Assembly: GCF_026151205.1 (NCBI RefSeq)
Contig: NC_087084.1
Location: 2,146,312-2,210,311, forward strand
Direction: 5' to 3'
Length of the DNA: 64,000 bases
DNA from: Bolinopsis microptera
Lineage: Eukaryota; Ctenophora; Tentaculata; Lobata; Bolinopsidae
Position numbers and translations under genes: made by a program. Below the pieces are notes generated by a model. That model was not told the DNA's origin. It worked only from the letters and a program-made list of their open reading frames with translations, and did not search any database. Shown here one piece after another: positions 18,391-31,074 of the stretch (positions are counted from its first letter, which is position 1; every line of letters starts with the position of its first letter).

Positions 18391-21300
18391 GTCTAGTACA
18401 GGGAGAACTAGTGCCCGGGACAATGTGAGCATAAGGATTGATATAACACGCTCACACATGCTGACTTTCAACTTCACTCCGCCACCTGCTTTGGTAATGG
18501 AAGAATTTAATTTCACTGCAGAATTAGCGGTGTCCCCCTACTTAATGATCAAACCTAGCTCTTTCCTAGTTTACCCACACCGTGGGGCGCCCATATAGAG
18601 AATTTCCTTGGATAGCTGTCCACGAGACATTCACGAGATATCGATTGAGCCGCGTTTACTGTGTTGGATATATATCGCGTGCATTGAGTCTATCAAGCAA
18701 GACCATTACGCACCATATAAGGCGTAATTAAAAGCTGCAACTAGCACTGACATTTGCAAAGCTAATTACAACATCCCACATAAGGCTTAATTAAGAGCAG
18801 GGAGTTGCAGTGGAGTTTGCAGGGAGTTAATAGCGTGAAATTGGGGTGTAATCGATGATTAGGGTACATACAGTAATGTTTCGTTCACTAATGTTGGTAT
18901 ATAAAGAAACTTTGTTTTAGAACAGTGTGTTAGGACTCGTACAAATGGAAGTGCACTGATTTGCAGTTCAGATGGGTAAGAATTGAAATTTGGCCGGAAC
19001 CGGCTGAAAACGTGTTTACGTTAAAACTGACACGATTACCTAGTTCCCTAGCTAGTAACTTGGTATGAAGAGAGAGTGGAAACCAGAACGAAAGTAAGAA
19101 CGAAGTCCTCGGGAATCGGATGCAGCCTACAATGGCATGAATATATAGAGGGCCCTAGGTTGCTCCCCAATCGGCAGTCCAATAACACATTTTCAGAAAT
19201 TTCCTAATTTTTCATACTTATCATCAGTCCTAACGAACACACGGGGTAATGAAATAAAGATAAAAAGATGCAGCGGCTGAATCACTCTACAGAGCATTAT
19301 AAAGCAAAAATACCCTTTAATGCTCACTTGTATAAATTTCCCCTACTTGATATCACAGAATAATGGGTTTTTGTATCCGTACAATTAACGACACTGTTCG
19401 ACACATGGCGCTTTTGTTGCATAAACACATTTTTCCATTAAAATTTAATCTTCGGCCGCGTTCGGCCTATAAAAGATGTTCAAAAATATATAAAGACTTT
19501 TAAATGTTCAAAAAGAAATCAGGAATATACACTTCATGATCGTGCAACATATGTACAAATCTCATAACCAATAAAAACAATCAAAGACAATCATAACACT
19601 AAAAGAAATTCCACTAAAAAGGAGAAACGTGTAGCAGTGCATCCGGATAAGGTTGACACGATTTTGGAGAGATGCTGGTCCAAAACCTGAAATATTTAAA
19701 TTTATAGAGTGTATCTAAGAATATTTCTATAGTCCAAGAGTTTTGTTTCAATACATAACATTTTTTGAAAGTAATAAACTGAATGTGAACGAACTTACCA
19801 AACTTTTCAGTCCTTCATAAATTCCAATAAATTTTGTAAAAATACTCATAATTTTTATAACCTTGAGCCGTTATTATTTCCAGGAGTAACGGAGACAATG
19901 TACTCAGTATAAACTTTACAGCCTGACCGGCAATCACAGCGTCAACGTCCAAAACATTCTTTTTGAATATCGACAATCCGTCACTTTCCACTCTTGCAGT
20001 CAACCAGCAGTGACACAATAATCATGACGCATATCATGATTAAATGTTGACCAGATTAATGATATAATACGTACGTGAAAACGAGCCTGACAAAATGGCT
20101 CGAGTTTACATTACCTGGACCTACATGCTATTTTATGTTCAAAATCAAGATAGAGATTCGGCTGAATACAGGCTGAGCGCAGGCGGCCCAGTAAGGCAGA
20201 GCGCGCCCACTAAGAGTTTACAAACACCGCGGTCCTGTAAAACTTGAAAGATCGCGAATATATTAACTTAAAACGTAAGGCGTTTTAAAATAAAAAATTT
20301 GAAAGAAACATGGGTTTGGTAATTGGGCTGATGTAAATCATAATTTTATTGTTACAAATATTACACTACATTTCGTATGTTGTTATACGGTTTTATTGTT
20401 ATTCTGATTCTCTGTTATTTTGTCTGTTAAATATTTCACTGTTTAAATTAAGATTGGTGTTTCACTTTTTGCCAAGATATCACTGTAAAAGCCTATTTTA
20501 AGAGTTTAGACTTCCGTAGGGGTTTGAAAAGCCACTATCATTGTAGAATTTGAACTTACTACATCTGAAACATACCATTAAAAAATAAAAATTTTCGTAT
20601 CCATAAGAGCAAAGACACAAGCGAGAAACCTTCATTTCAGTTAATCATGTTTACTTTTAGTACGACGTGCCTCAAGAACTACTTTTTCCTGATTCGGTTG
20701 CAATTCAAAAACTACAGGACTTGGTAATACTATTTTAATAGTTAATAAAAAATTAAGCACTTTACATGACGAGCTGTAATCTCTGTTAGGTACCTAATCA
20801 GACCAGAACTATCAACTGTACTTAAGCCGTCGTGTGAACGTATTTAACCAGGCAGGCAGCCAGCACAATAAAATTACAAACAAATTACACAGCGACGAGC
20901 CTTCTGTTCATAATTATGGCATGTCTCATTTTACTAATCATTTGTGTTCTTCAGGCTCATGTGTATATCCATGTGACTACTTAAATAAAATATCAATCCA
21001 TATAATAACATCACAGAGGAGCTAGAGAAAACTTAGCAAGTTGCTCAAACTCATAACTTGTTAATATAAAGCGACTTACAAAGCTTCTTTGTATAACAAG
21101 TCTGCACTAATAATTATTTTTTTTTTTTTTTTTTTTTTTATTGTGTTAACATGGACTAAGATAGAGCTCATTCAGATCTGTTGAGCATTGTTGTTAACTT
21201 TTTGTTGATCAGTTTATGCTGTTTTTTTTTTTAGTAAATAGCAGAAATTTATCGCATCTGCCGGAAAAATTACGATCGAGGTCTTTCATGGTCTTTACAT

Positions 21301-21579
21301 ATCGGTGACACCTGTAATGTTTATCAGAGCAGGAATTTTAATATGGACATAGGATTGAGGTTGCAACTAACTTCAATTTTCAAGTCAAATTCTAAATTGC
21401 CGGTGTAAAAATTACATTTCACTATAATATGTTTTATGCTATCTTTAGTTATTAATACTAAGTTATGGTTACCAATACCATAGTTATATATAATAACTAA
21501 AATCAATAGGTTGATTTTTAGATTATATAAAAACTCTCACATTTCACAACTAATTCAAATAGCGAATAATAACTCAAAG
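18391..21579 (+). repeat. Array unit 2, non-coding part
   Basis: One intact CArG box at 18713-18722; the second is broken by indels. The minus-strand short frame is at about 19857-20005, where much of its central peptide (GLSIFKKNV and DVDAVIAGQAVK) can still be read. A run of 23 T residues at 21117-21139 replaces a short TTAATTTTA stretch of other units. No further gene seen. Confidence 0.75.
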
Positions 21580-22482
21580 CAGGAGAGGAGTCCTAGTTCT
21601 ATACTCCTGATCTCCTCTGCCCACCCACCCAGACCTGACGCAGTCAAGTTTAACGACGGGCTGTGCAACTTTTTCACACGTGGTAAACAGATGGCTCTCT
21701 CAAAAACTTCCTGATGACTTAGTGAGTATAGTATTAGGGTTTTTTTTGTTTGTTTGCTCAGGAGCAGAAGGCCACATACTTCATAGTCCAGGAGTTCAAC
21801 TATAGGCAAAGGCTAGGTTATGTGGTCAACCTAGCACAACTAGCATGAATATGTTTTCAAATGGATAAAAAATCATGAGTTAATATTTACAGTTAGATTA
21901 AATTAGATTAAATTAATAGATTTTCAGAGCATGTTCGGAAACAGCACCTTAGTAGATAGTGCGGAAGGACAAGTGTGGCATTACAACTTCCGCAGAATAC
22001 TCACTCTGGTTCAGTGTAAAATGACAAAACCGGTAGAGAGCAGCAACAGTTACGTTTACGTACCGTGCTTCAGTGGGGATGCTAAAGAAGACTGCTCAAA
22101 AATGAGATAAAAACGTCGAAATGTACAACGGCACGGATTTACAAACACAATTTGTAAAATGAGTGCTTTGAAAGCAAATGGAAGAATGGAGGGTAAAATG
22201 GAAATGAGCTGGGCTCACAAAAGGGAAAAAAATATGAAAACAGCGTTTAGTGGTTGGGGTCAATCTTGGTGACAATTGGATAAATAATATCGTAAAAGAG
22301 ACAAGAAGCAGCCAAACCCCCCACAGGCTATAAGAACCTCCGACAAAAATGCCGCTCAGAACCGAGCCGTCAAAGCTAAACCTGCCAGACGAAGAGGAAA
22401 ACGGCAGTTCAACCCGCCAGCCTCAAATCCACATCACTGATTCCTCGGAGATTGCAAAGAGTCAACGAATCGAAAGAACTAA
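21580..22482 (+). CDS. Array secreted cysteine-rich protein, copy 2
   Basis: Exon 1 is about 21580-21721 and exon 2 is 21928-22482. The start codon is damaged (CAGGAGAGG in place of CATGAGAGG), while the donor GTGAGTAT is intact. Exon 2 has extra bases in the cysteine-rich part and near AAACCCCCCACAGG. The tail codons GACGAAGAGGAAAACGGCAG are clean. Treat as a probable functional copy obscured by errors. Confidence 0.55.
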
Positions 22483-22622
22483 TCAAAGAAACGAACAAAA
22501 CGTCACGTACGCAAAAGTGAAGAGGCAGTGACCCTCATCCCACCAGAAATAAATGTTTAAAAGAATGTAGAATAAATCTTTTAGGTTAAATATTATTATT
22601 TATAGTTTATTATTTATTATTA

Positions 22623-25600
22623 CGTCAATAAAAGGAGTACTTAGTGACCGGACAATGATAGCATAATGAGTGATTAACACGCTCACACAGGCTGACCTTT
22701 CAACCTACACCGCCACCCAGCTTGGGTTAATGGAGAAGTTAATTTCATCTGCAGAATTAGCGGTTTCCCCATACCTTAATGTTCAAACTAAGCTCTTTCC
22801 TATTATCAACCGGGGGCGCCATATAGAGAATTTCCTTGGATAGCAGTCACGGACAGTCACGAGATATAGATTGAGCGCTATACTGGTTGGATAATATAGC
22901 GCGTGACATGAGCTATTCAAGCAGACCCGATTACGCCCATATAAGGCGTAATTAAAAGCTGCATCTAGCACGTGATAATTGCATAGCAATTACACTCCAT
23001 AAAAGGCGTAATTAAGAGCAGGGAGTTGCAGTGGAGTTGCAGGGAGTTGTAATAGCGTGAAATTGGGTGGTAATGCGATGATTAGGGGTACATACAAGTA
23101 ATGTTTTCGTTTCACTATGTTGGGTTATAAAGTTAACTTGGTTTTAGAACAGTGTGTGAGGACGCGTACAAATGACGTGCACTGAATAGCAGTTCAGATG
23201 GGTAAGAATTGAGATTTGGCCCGAACCGCCTGAAAATCGTTGATACGTTGAAAACTGTCCCTCGATTACCTTGTTCCTAGCTAGTAACTTGGTATGAAGA
23301 GAAGAGTGGAAACCAGACGAACGTAAGACGAAGTCCGGAATCGGGGATGCAGCCTACAATGGGCAAGAATAAATAGAGGGCCCTAGGTTGGCTTCCCACC
23401 AGATCGGCAGTCCCCATAACACATTTATCTGAAAAATTCTAATTTTCATCATACTTTTCATCAGTCCTAACGAACACACTGGGAATGATAAAAAGATTAA
23501 AAAGATGCGAGCGTGCCTGAATCACTCTACAGAGCATTAAAAGCAAAATACCCTTTAAAGCTCACATTGTATAAATTCCGACTTAGATATCTCAAATAAT
23601 GGGTTTTTAATCCGTAACAATTAACGACAATGTTCGACCACATGGCTCATTTGATGCATAACACATTATTCCATTAAAATTTTATCTTCGCCGCGTTCGC
23701 CTAAAAAATACAAAAAAATATAAAGACTTTTAATTGTACAAAAATGAAACATGGGAATCATAACTTCATGATCGTGCAACAAAATGTCAATCTCATAACC
23801 AATAAAAACAATCAAAAGACATCAAAACACTAAAGAAATTAACTAAAAAGGAGAACGTGTAGCAGTGCATCCGAAAGAGGTTTTGACACTTTTTGGAGAG
23901 AGTCTGGGCAAAACCTGAAATATTTAAATTTAATAGAGTGTATTTTAAGAATATTTATTGTGCCAAGAGTTGTGTTTCAAATACATAACAGTTATAGTAA
24001 ATAAACTGAATGTGACGAAGCATTACCAAACTTTCAGTCCTTCATAAATCCAAAAAAATTTTGTAAAATTCCTCATAATTTTGTATAACCTTGAGACGTT
24101 TCAGAGTAATGGAGACAATTTACACAGTAATTAGACTTTACCGCCCTGACCCGCAATAAACAGCGGTCAACGTCAGAAACATCTTTTTGAATAACTACAA
24201 TCCTGTCTTCTTCCTCTTGCAGTCACCTGCATGTGAAACTATAAGCATGACGCCAATATCATGATTGCAAAGTTTGACCAAGTTAATGTTATAATACTAC
24301 TGAAAACGAGCCTGACAAAATTGCTCGAGTTTACATTACCACCCTGGGTACCTCATGCTAATTATTTCCTAATCATGATAGAGATTCGGCGAATGACAGG
24401 CTGAGCGCGGCCCAGTAAGGCTGACGCGGCCCACTAAGAGTTTACAACCGCGAACTGTAAAATAGGAAATATCTCGAAATAATATTACTAAAAACGAAAG
24501 CGTTTTTATAAATTAAATTTGGGTAAGAAACATGGGGTTTGGTAATTGGGCTTAAGTGAAAATCATAATTTTATATGTTACAAACATTACAATCAACCTT
24601 TCGTTAGTTGTTATACGTTATTGTTTCAGATTCACTGTTGTTTGTCTGTAAAATATTCACTGTTTAAATTAGGTTTGGGTGTTTCCACTTTTGCCAAAGA
24701 TATAACTGTATAAGCCTATTTTAAAGGAGGGTTTAGACGATCGTAGGGTTAAGAAAATCCACTATCATGTAAGAATTTGAACTTACTAACATCTGAAACA
24801 TAACGATTAAAAAAAATACAATTTGTATCCTTAAAGAGCATAGACTCAAGCAGAGAAACCTTCATTTCAGTTAAATCATGTATACTATTATACTGACGAT
24901 CCTCAAGAAACTACTTTTTTCTGATTCGTTGCTTTTCAAACACACAGGACATTGCAATAGCTATTTTAATAGTTTAATAAAATTAAGCACTTTGACGAGC
25001 TGTAATCTCTGTAGAGTAGCTACAAGACCAGAACTATTCAGTCTGTACTTAGCCGCGTGTGATCGTATTTTACAACTGCAGCAGCCAGCAACATGAAATC
25101 TAACATATTACCAGCGTCGAGCCTTCTAGATCATAATATGGCAGTCTCATGTTACAAATCTTTTTGTGTCATCAGGCTCAAGTGTATCTCATGTGACTAC
25201 TTTAAATATAAAATCTATCATATAGTTACGACATCACAAGGAGCTCGAGAAACTTAGCAAGTTTGGCTCAAACTCATAACTTTGTTAATATAAAAGCGAC
25301 TACAACAGCTCTTGTAAAACAAGTCTGCGACTAATTATTAATTTATTTGTTGTTACTTTGATCTAAGATTAGAGCTCATATCAGATCATGTGGGAGCATT
25401 GTGTTAACTTTTTGTGATCAGTTTTATGCGTGTTAGATAAAAGCAGATATTTATACGCATCTGCGGAAAAATTAAGACCGAGGTCTTTCATGTCTTTACA
25501 TACGGACACCTGTATGTTTTTATCTGACAGATTTTTATTATGGACATAGTTTGGGTTGCACAAGACTTCAATTTTACAAGTCAAATCTAATTGCAGGTGT

Positions 25601-25771
25601 TTAAAATACATTTCTCTATAATATGTTTATGCTATTCTTTAGTTAATTAATACAAAGTTAGGTTACCACCTACCATAAGTTATTAATAATAACTTATATC
25701 ATAGGTTTGATTTTTAGATTAAATAAAAACTCTCACATTTCACAACTAATCAAATAGCAGTAGACCTCATC
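22623..25771 (+). repeat. Array unit 3, non-coding part
   Basis: CArG box at 22937-22946; the second position reads CCATAAAAGG, still a CC(A/T)6GG match. The decamer GATAAAAAGATTAAAAAGAT near 23490 shows the short duplication typical of main-array units and absent from the clean block-adjacent units. The minus-strand short frame is at about 24085-24235. Confidence 0.75.
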
Positions 25772-26670
25772 ATGAAGGAGTCCTAGATCTAACTCCTGAT
25801 CTTCCTCTGCACCACCAGACTGACGCAGTCAAGTGTAACGACGGCTGTGCTACTTTTTCACTACGTGGTGTAAACAGGATGGCTCATCTCAAAAAAACTT
25901 CCTGTGGACTTAGTGAGTATAGTTTGGTATTTTTTTTTGTTTTGCTCAGGGAGCAGAATGCCACATACTTCTTAGTCCAGGAGTTCCAACTTTTAGGCAA
26001 AGTGGCTAGGTTATGTGGTACAGACCTAGCACAACCTAGTCAATGATATTGGTTTTCAAATTGGATAAAAAATCTTGTGTAATTTTTACAGTTAATTAAA
26101 ATAGATTTTTAATTTTTGATTTTCAGAATCAATGTTCGGACAGCACCTTATTAGATTGAGCGGAAGACAGTGTGCATTTCACTCGGTAGATTCTCAGCTT
26201 GTCCAGTGTAAATGAACAAAACGGTAGAAGAGCAGCACAGTTTAACGTTTACGTACATGCTTGCAGTGGGGATGCTAAAGTAGGACTGCGCAAAAATCAG
26301 ATAAAACGTCGAAATGTACAAACGTGCACGGATTTACAACAAAATTTGGTAAAATAGTGACTATGGAAAGCAAATGGAAGAATGGAGGTACAAATGAAAT
26401 GAGCTGGGCGCACAAATGCAAAAAATATGAAACAGCGTTTATTGGTTTGGGGTCAATCTTTGGTGACAATTGATAACATAATTCGTTAAAAGAGAACGAA
26501 GATGCAGCCAAACCAGCAGCTATAGACCTGCCGACAAAAATGCCGCTCAAACCTGCCGTCAAAGCTAAACCTGCAGAGAAGAGGAAAACGGCAGTTCAAA
26601 ACCGCCAGCCTCAAATCACATTCACAGATTCTCTGGATTGCAAAGAGTCAACGATCGAAAAGAAACCTAA
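25772..26670 (+). CDS. Array secreted cysteine-rich protein, copy 3
   Basis: ATG at 25772, donor GTGAGTAT after 25912, acceptor CAG ending 26126, stop at 26668-26670. A base loss just after the ATG (ATGAAGGAG) and several losses around GTGCATTTCACTCGG disrupt the frame. The acceptor is followed by AATCAATGTTCGG instead of AAGCATGTTCGG. Confidence 0.55.
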
Positions 26671-26812
26671 TCAAAATAAACGAAACTAAACTCACGTACG
26701 CAAAAGTGAAGAGGCAGGTGAACCCTCAGCCCACATGAAATAATGTAAAAAGAATGTAAATATAATATCTTTTATGGTTATTATTATTATTAAAGTTATT
26801 ATTATATATTAC

Positions 26813-29800
26813 GTCTAGTACAGGGATTACATAGTGACCGGTACAATGTAGCAAAAAGGCTGTGAATTAACAACGCTCACACATGCAGACTTTCCAACTT
26901 CCCCGCAACCCTGCAATTGGTAAATGGTAGAAAGTTTAATTTCAGCTGCAGAATTAGCGGTGTCCCCCTAATTAATGTTCAAACTAGCTCTTTCCTAGTT
27001 TACACGGGGCGCCATATAGAGAATTACCTTGGATAGCTGTCACGTGACAGTCACGAGATTTCGATTGAGCGCGTTTACTGGTTGGATAAATAGCGCGTGA
27101 CATTGAGCAATCATGCAGACACCGATTACGCAACCATATTTAAGGCGTAATAAAACTGCATCTAGCACGTGATAATTGCAAAGCTAAATCACATCCATAT
27201 AAGCGTAAATAGAGCAGGGGAGTTGCAGTGGAGTTTGCAGGGAGTTGTAAAAGCGAGAAAATTGGGTGTTAATTCGATGATATAGGGGTACATACGAGTA
27301 AATGTTTCGTTCACTAATGTTGGTTAAAAAGTAACTTTGGTTTAGAACCCAGTGAGTGAGACGCGTACAAAAATGGAAGTGCACTGATATGCAGTTCAAT
27401 GGTGAAGAATTGAGATTCTTTTGGGCCGAACCGTCAGAAATCGTTTTTGTTACGTTGAAAACTGTCTCGTTACCCTTGTTACACTAGCTAGTAACTTTGT
27501 ATTGAAAAGAGAGTGGTAAACCAGACGAATTAAGACTAAGTCTCGGAATCGGATGCAGCCTTCAATGGCATGAATATATGCAGGCCCTAGTTGCTCCCCA
27601 GATCGGCAGACCATAACACATTTTCTGAAAATATCTAATATTTCATCCTTTTCCATCAGTCCCTACGAACACACTGGGAATGATAAAAATATAAAAAGAA
27701 TGCGAGCGTGCTGAATCACTCTACAGATCAATTAAAGCAAAATTCTTTAAATGCTCACTTTTGGTATAATTTCCGACTTGAATATCTCAAAATAATGGGT
27801 TTTAACCGTAACAAATAACGACACTGTTCGACAACAGGCGCTTTGAAAGGCATAAACACAAGTTTCCATTAAATTTAATCTTCGCCGCGTTCGCCTATAA
27901 AATTCAAAATATATAAAGACTTATATTGTTCAAAATGAGCAGGGAATCAATAACTTCATGATCGTGCAACAAATATGTCCAAATCTCATAACCAATACAA
28001 CAATCAAAGACAATCAAAACACTAAAGAAATCACAAAAAAGGAGGAACGTTTACATGCTTCCGGAAAGAGTTTGACAACGTTTATTGGAGAACAGGTCCC
28101 AAAACCTGAATAATTTAAATTATAATAGAGTGTATTTAAGAATATTTCTATTGTCCAAGAGTGTGTTCAATTAATAACAGTTGATAGTAATAAACTGAAT
28201 GTGCCGAAGCTTACCAAACGTTTCAGTCCTTCATAAATTCAAATTAACTTTTGTAAAATTCTCAATAATTGTGAATAACCTTGAGACGTTTCAGGAGTAT
28301 GGAGACAATGTCCTCAGGTATTAGACTTTTACAGCCTTACCGGCGAATAACAGCGTCAACGTCAGAAACATTCTTTTTGAATATCGACATCCTGTCTCTT
28401 CTCCTCTTGCAGTCAACCTGCATGTGAAACTATAAGCATGACGCATATCAATTATTGCATGTTACCAGTTAATGTTATAATACTTACGGTGTAAACGAGC
28501 CCTGACAAAATTGCTCGAGTTTTACATTACCTGGGGACCTCAGGCTATTTTATGTTCATAATCATGATAGAGATTCGCGAATCACAGCTGAGCGCGGCCC
28601 AGAAAAGCTGAGCGCGCCCACTAAGAGTTTTTTTTGTTATACCAACCGCGGTTCTGAGAAAACTTGGAAAGAATCGCGAAATATTATCCTAAAAACGTAA
28701 GCGTTTTTTAATAAAATAATTTGGGAAATGAAACAAGGGGTTTGGTAATTGGGCAGATGTAAATCAAAATTTTATTGTTACAAATATTACATCTACCCTT
28801 TCGTTTGTTTGTTATACGGTTTTGTTTCTGAATCAACTGTTTTTTTGTCTGTTAATATATATCACTGTTTAAATTAAGGTATGTGTTTCACTTTTTGCCA
28901 ATGATATAACTGTAAAGCCTATTTTAAAAGAGTTTACACTTCCGTAGGGTATGGAAAAGCCACTATCTTGTAGAATTTGAACTTACTTAACAACTGAAAC
29001 ATAACATTAAAAAAATAAAAAATTGTATCCTTAAGCGCAAAGACTCAAGCAGAGAAACCTTCATTTCAGTTAATCATGTATTTACTTTTAGTCCGGACGA
29101 GCCACAAGAACTAACTTATTCCTCCTGATTCTGGTGCATTTCAAAAACAACAGGACATTTTGAAATAGCTAAATTAATAGTTAATAAAAATAAAGCATAC
29201 TTTTTGACGAGCTGAAATCTTCTGTTAGAGTAGCCTATCAACCAAGAACTATTCAGTCTGTACTTAGCCGGCGTGTGATCGTATTTTACACTGGCAGCAG
29301 CCAGCAACAAGAAATTACTAACATATACACATCGACGAGCCTTCTAGTTCATAATTATGGCATTCTCATGTTACTAAACTTGTGCTTCAGCTCATGTGTA
29401 TATCAATGGTTTTTTGGGGGGGGGGTTGAAACCCCCTACCATATTTAAAATAATATCTATCATAAATAAACATCACAGAGGGAAGCTAGAGAAAACTTAG
29501 CAAGTTGCTCAAACTCATAACTTTTTATTAAAACGACTTGACAAATCTTTCCTTTTGTATAACAGACTGCACTAATATAAATTTTATTTGTTGGTATAAC
29601 TTGGAGCTAAGATAAGAGCTCATTCAGATCATGTTGGAGAGCATGGTAAATCTTTTTGAGATCAGTTTATGCGTGTTTAGATAAAAGCAGATATTTAAAC
29701 GCAACTGCGGAAAAATTAGATCAGTCTTTCATGTCATTACATATCGTGACACCGTTTAGTGTTTTATCTGATCAGGATTTTTTATATGGACATAAGGTTT

Positions 29801-30025
29801 GAGGTTGCAACTAGACTTCATTTTTACAAGTCAAATCAAAATGCCGGTGTTAAAATACATATCACTATAATATGTTTAAGCAAATCATTAGTTATTAATA
29901 GCTAAGTAATGGTTATACCAAATCCATAGTTATTATAATACATATATCATAGGTTATTTTTAGATTAAATAAAAACTCCTCCACATTTCACAACTAATTC
30001 AAATAGCGAAAGTAAGAACCTCATC
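26813..30025 (+). repeat. Array unit 4, non-coding part
   Basis: Both CArG positions are broken by indels. The minus-strand short frame is at about 28280-28424. At 29408-29440 a private TTTTTTGGGGGGGGGGTT...CCCCC stretch interrupts the spacer, most likely a consensus artefact. A second minus-strand frame in this spacer (29310 down to about 29180) is described under findings. Confidence 0.75.
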
Positions 30026-30932
30026 ATGAAGGAGTCCTAGATTCTACTCCTGATCCTTCCCACTGCCACCACCAACTGCGCATCAAGTGTAACGACGGCT
30101 GTGCTACTTTTTTTCACGACGTTGGTTAAACAGGATGGCTCTTCTCAAAAACTACCTGAAGACTTAGTTATAATAGTTTTAGGGTTTTTTTTGTTTTTTT
30201 GCTCAGGAGCAGGAATGCCACATGGCTTCATAGTCAAGGAGTTTCGAACTTTTTAGGCAAAGTGGCTAGGTTATGTGGTACAACCTAGCACAACCTAGTC
30301 AATGAATATTGGGTATCAAATTGATAAAAAAACTTGTTATAATTTAACCGTTAATTAAATTAGATTTAATTTTTGATTTTTCAGAAGCATGTTCGGACAG
30401 CACCTTAGTAGTATTGTGCGAGGAAACAGTTTGCATTTCAACTCCGGTAGGATTCTCAGCTCAGTCAGAGTAAATGACAAAACGGTAGAGAGCAGCAAAG
30501 TTTTACGTTACGTACAGTGCTTTGCATGGTGATGCTAAAGTAGACTGCGCAAAAAACGAGAAAAAATCGTACGAAATGTAACAACGCAACGGAATTTTAC
30601 AACACAATTTGGTAAAATAAGTGAACTTTTGAAAGACAAATTGGAAGAATGGAGGGAAAATGAATGAAGCTGGGCGCACAAAAGGAAAAAAATATGAAAA
30701 CAGCGTTTAGATGGTTTGGGTCAATCTGTGACAAAAGGATTAAATAATTTCGTTAAAAGAGACGAAGAATGCATCCAAACCAGCAGCTTAAGAACCTGCC
30801 GACAAAATGCCGCTCACCTGCCGTCAAAGCAAACCTGCAGACGAGGGAAAAACGGCAGTTCAAACCGCCAGCCGCAAATCACAATCACTGATTCTCGAGA
30901 TATGCAAAGAGTCAACGATCGAAAGAACCTAA
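30026..30932 (+). CDS. Array secreted cysteine-rich protein, copy 4
   Basis: ATG at 30026, exon 1 end at about 30166, acceptor CAG ending 30384, stop at 30930-30932. The donor reads GTTATAAT here, the weakest of those that keep a GT. The C-terminal third (from AATTTCGTTAAAAGAGACGA) is nearly clean; the cysteine region carries several one-base changes. Confidence 0.55.
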
Positions 30933-31074
30933 TCAAAGAAACGAAACTAAACTCACGAACCAAAAGTGACTAGCAGTGACCCTCAGCCCACATGACATAA
31001 ACGTTAAAAGGAATGAAGAAAATATCCTTTTATGGTTTTATAATATTATTAAATAGTTTATGTATGATTATTAC

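Noticed and set aside
29408-29440. G-run/C-run palindrome in unit 4
   Set aside because: Present in one unit only, replacing normal sequence, next to other homopolymer artefacts.
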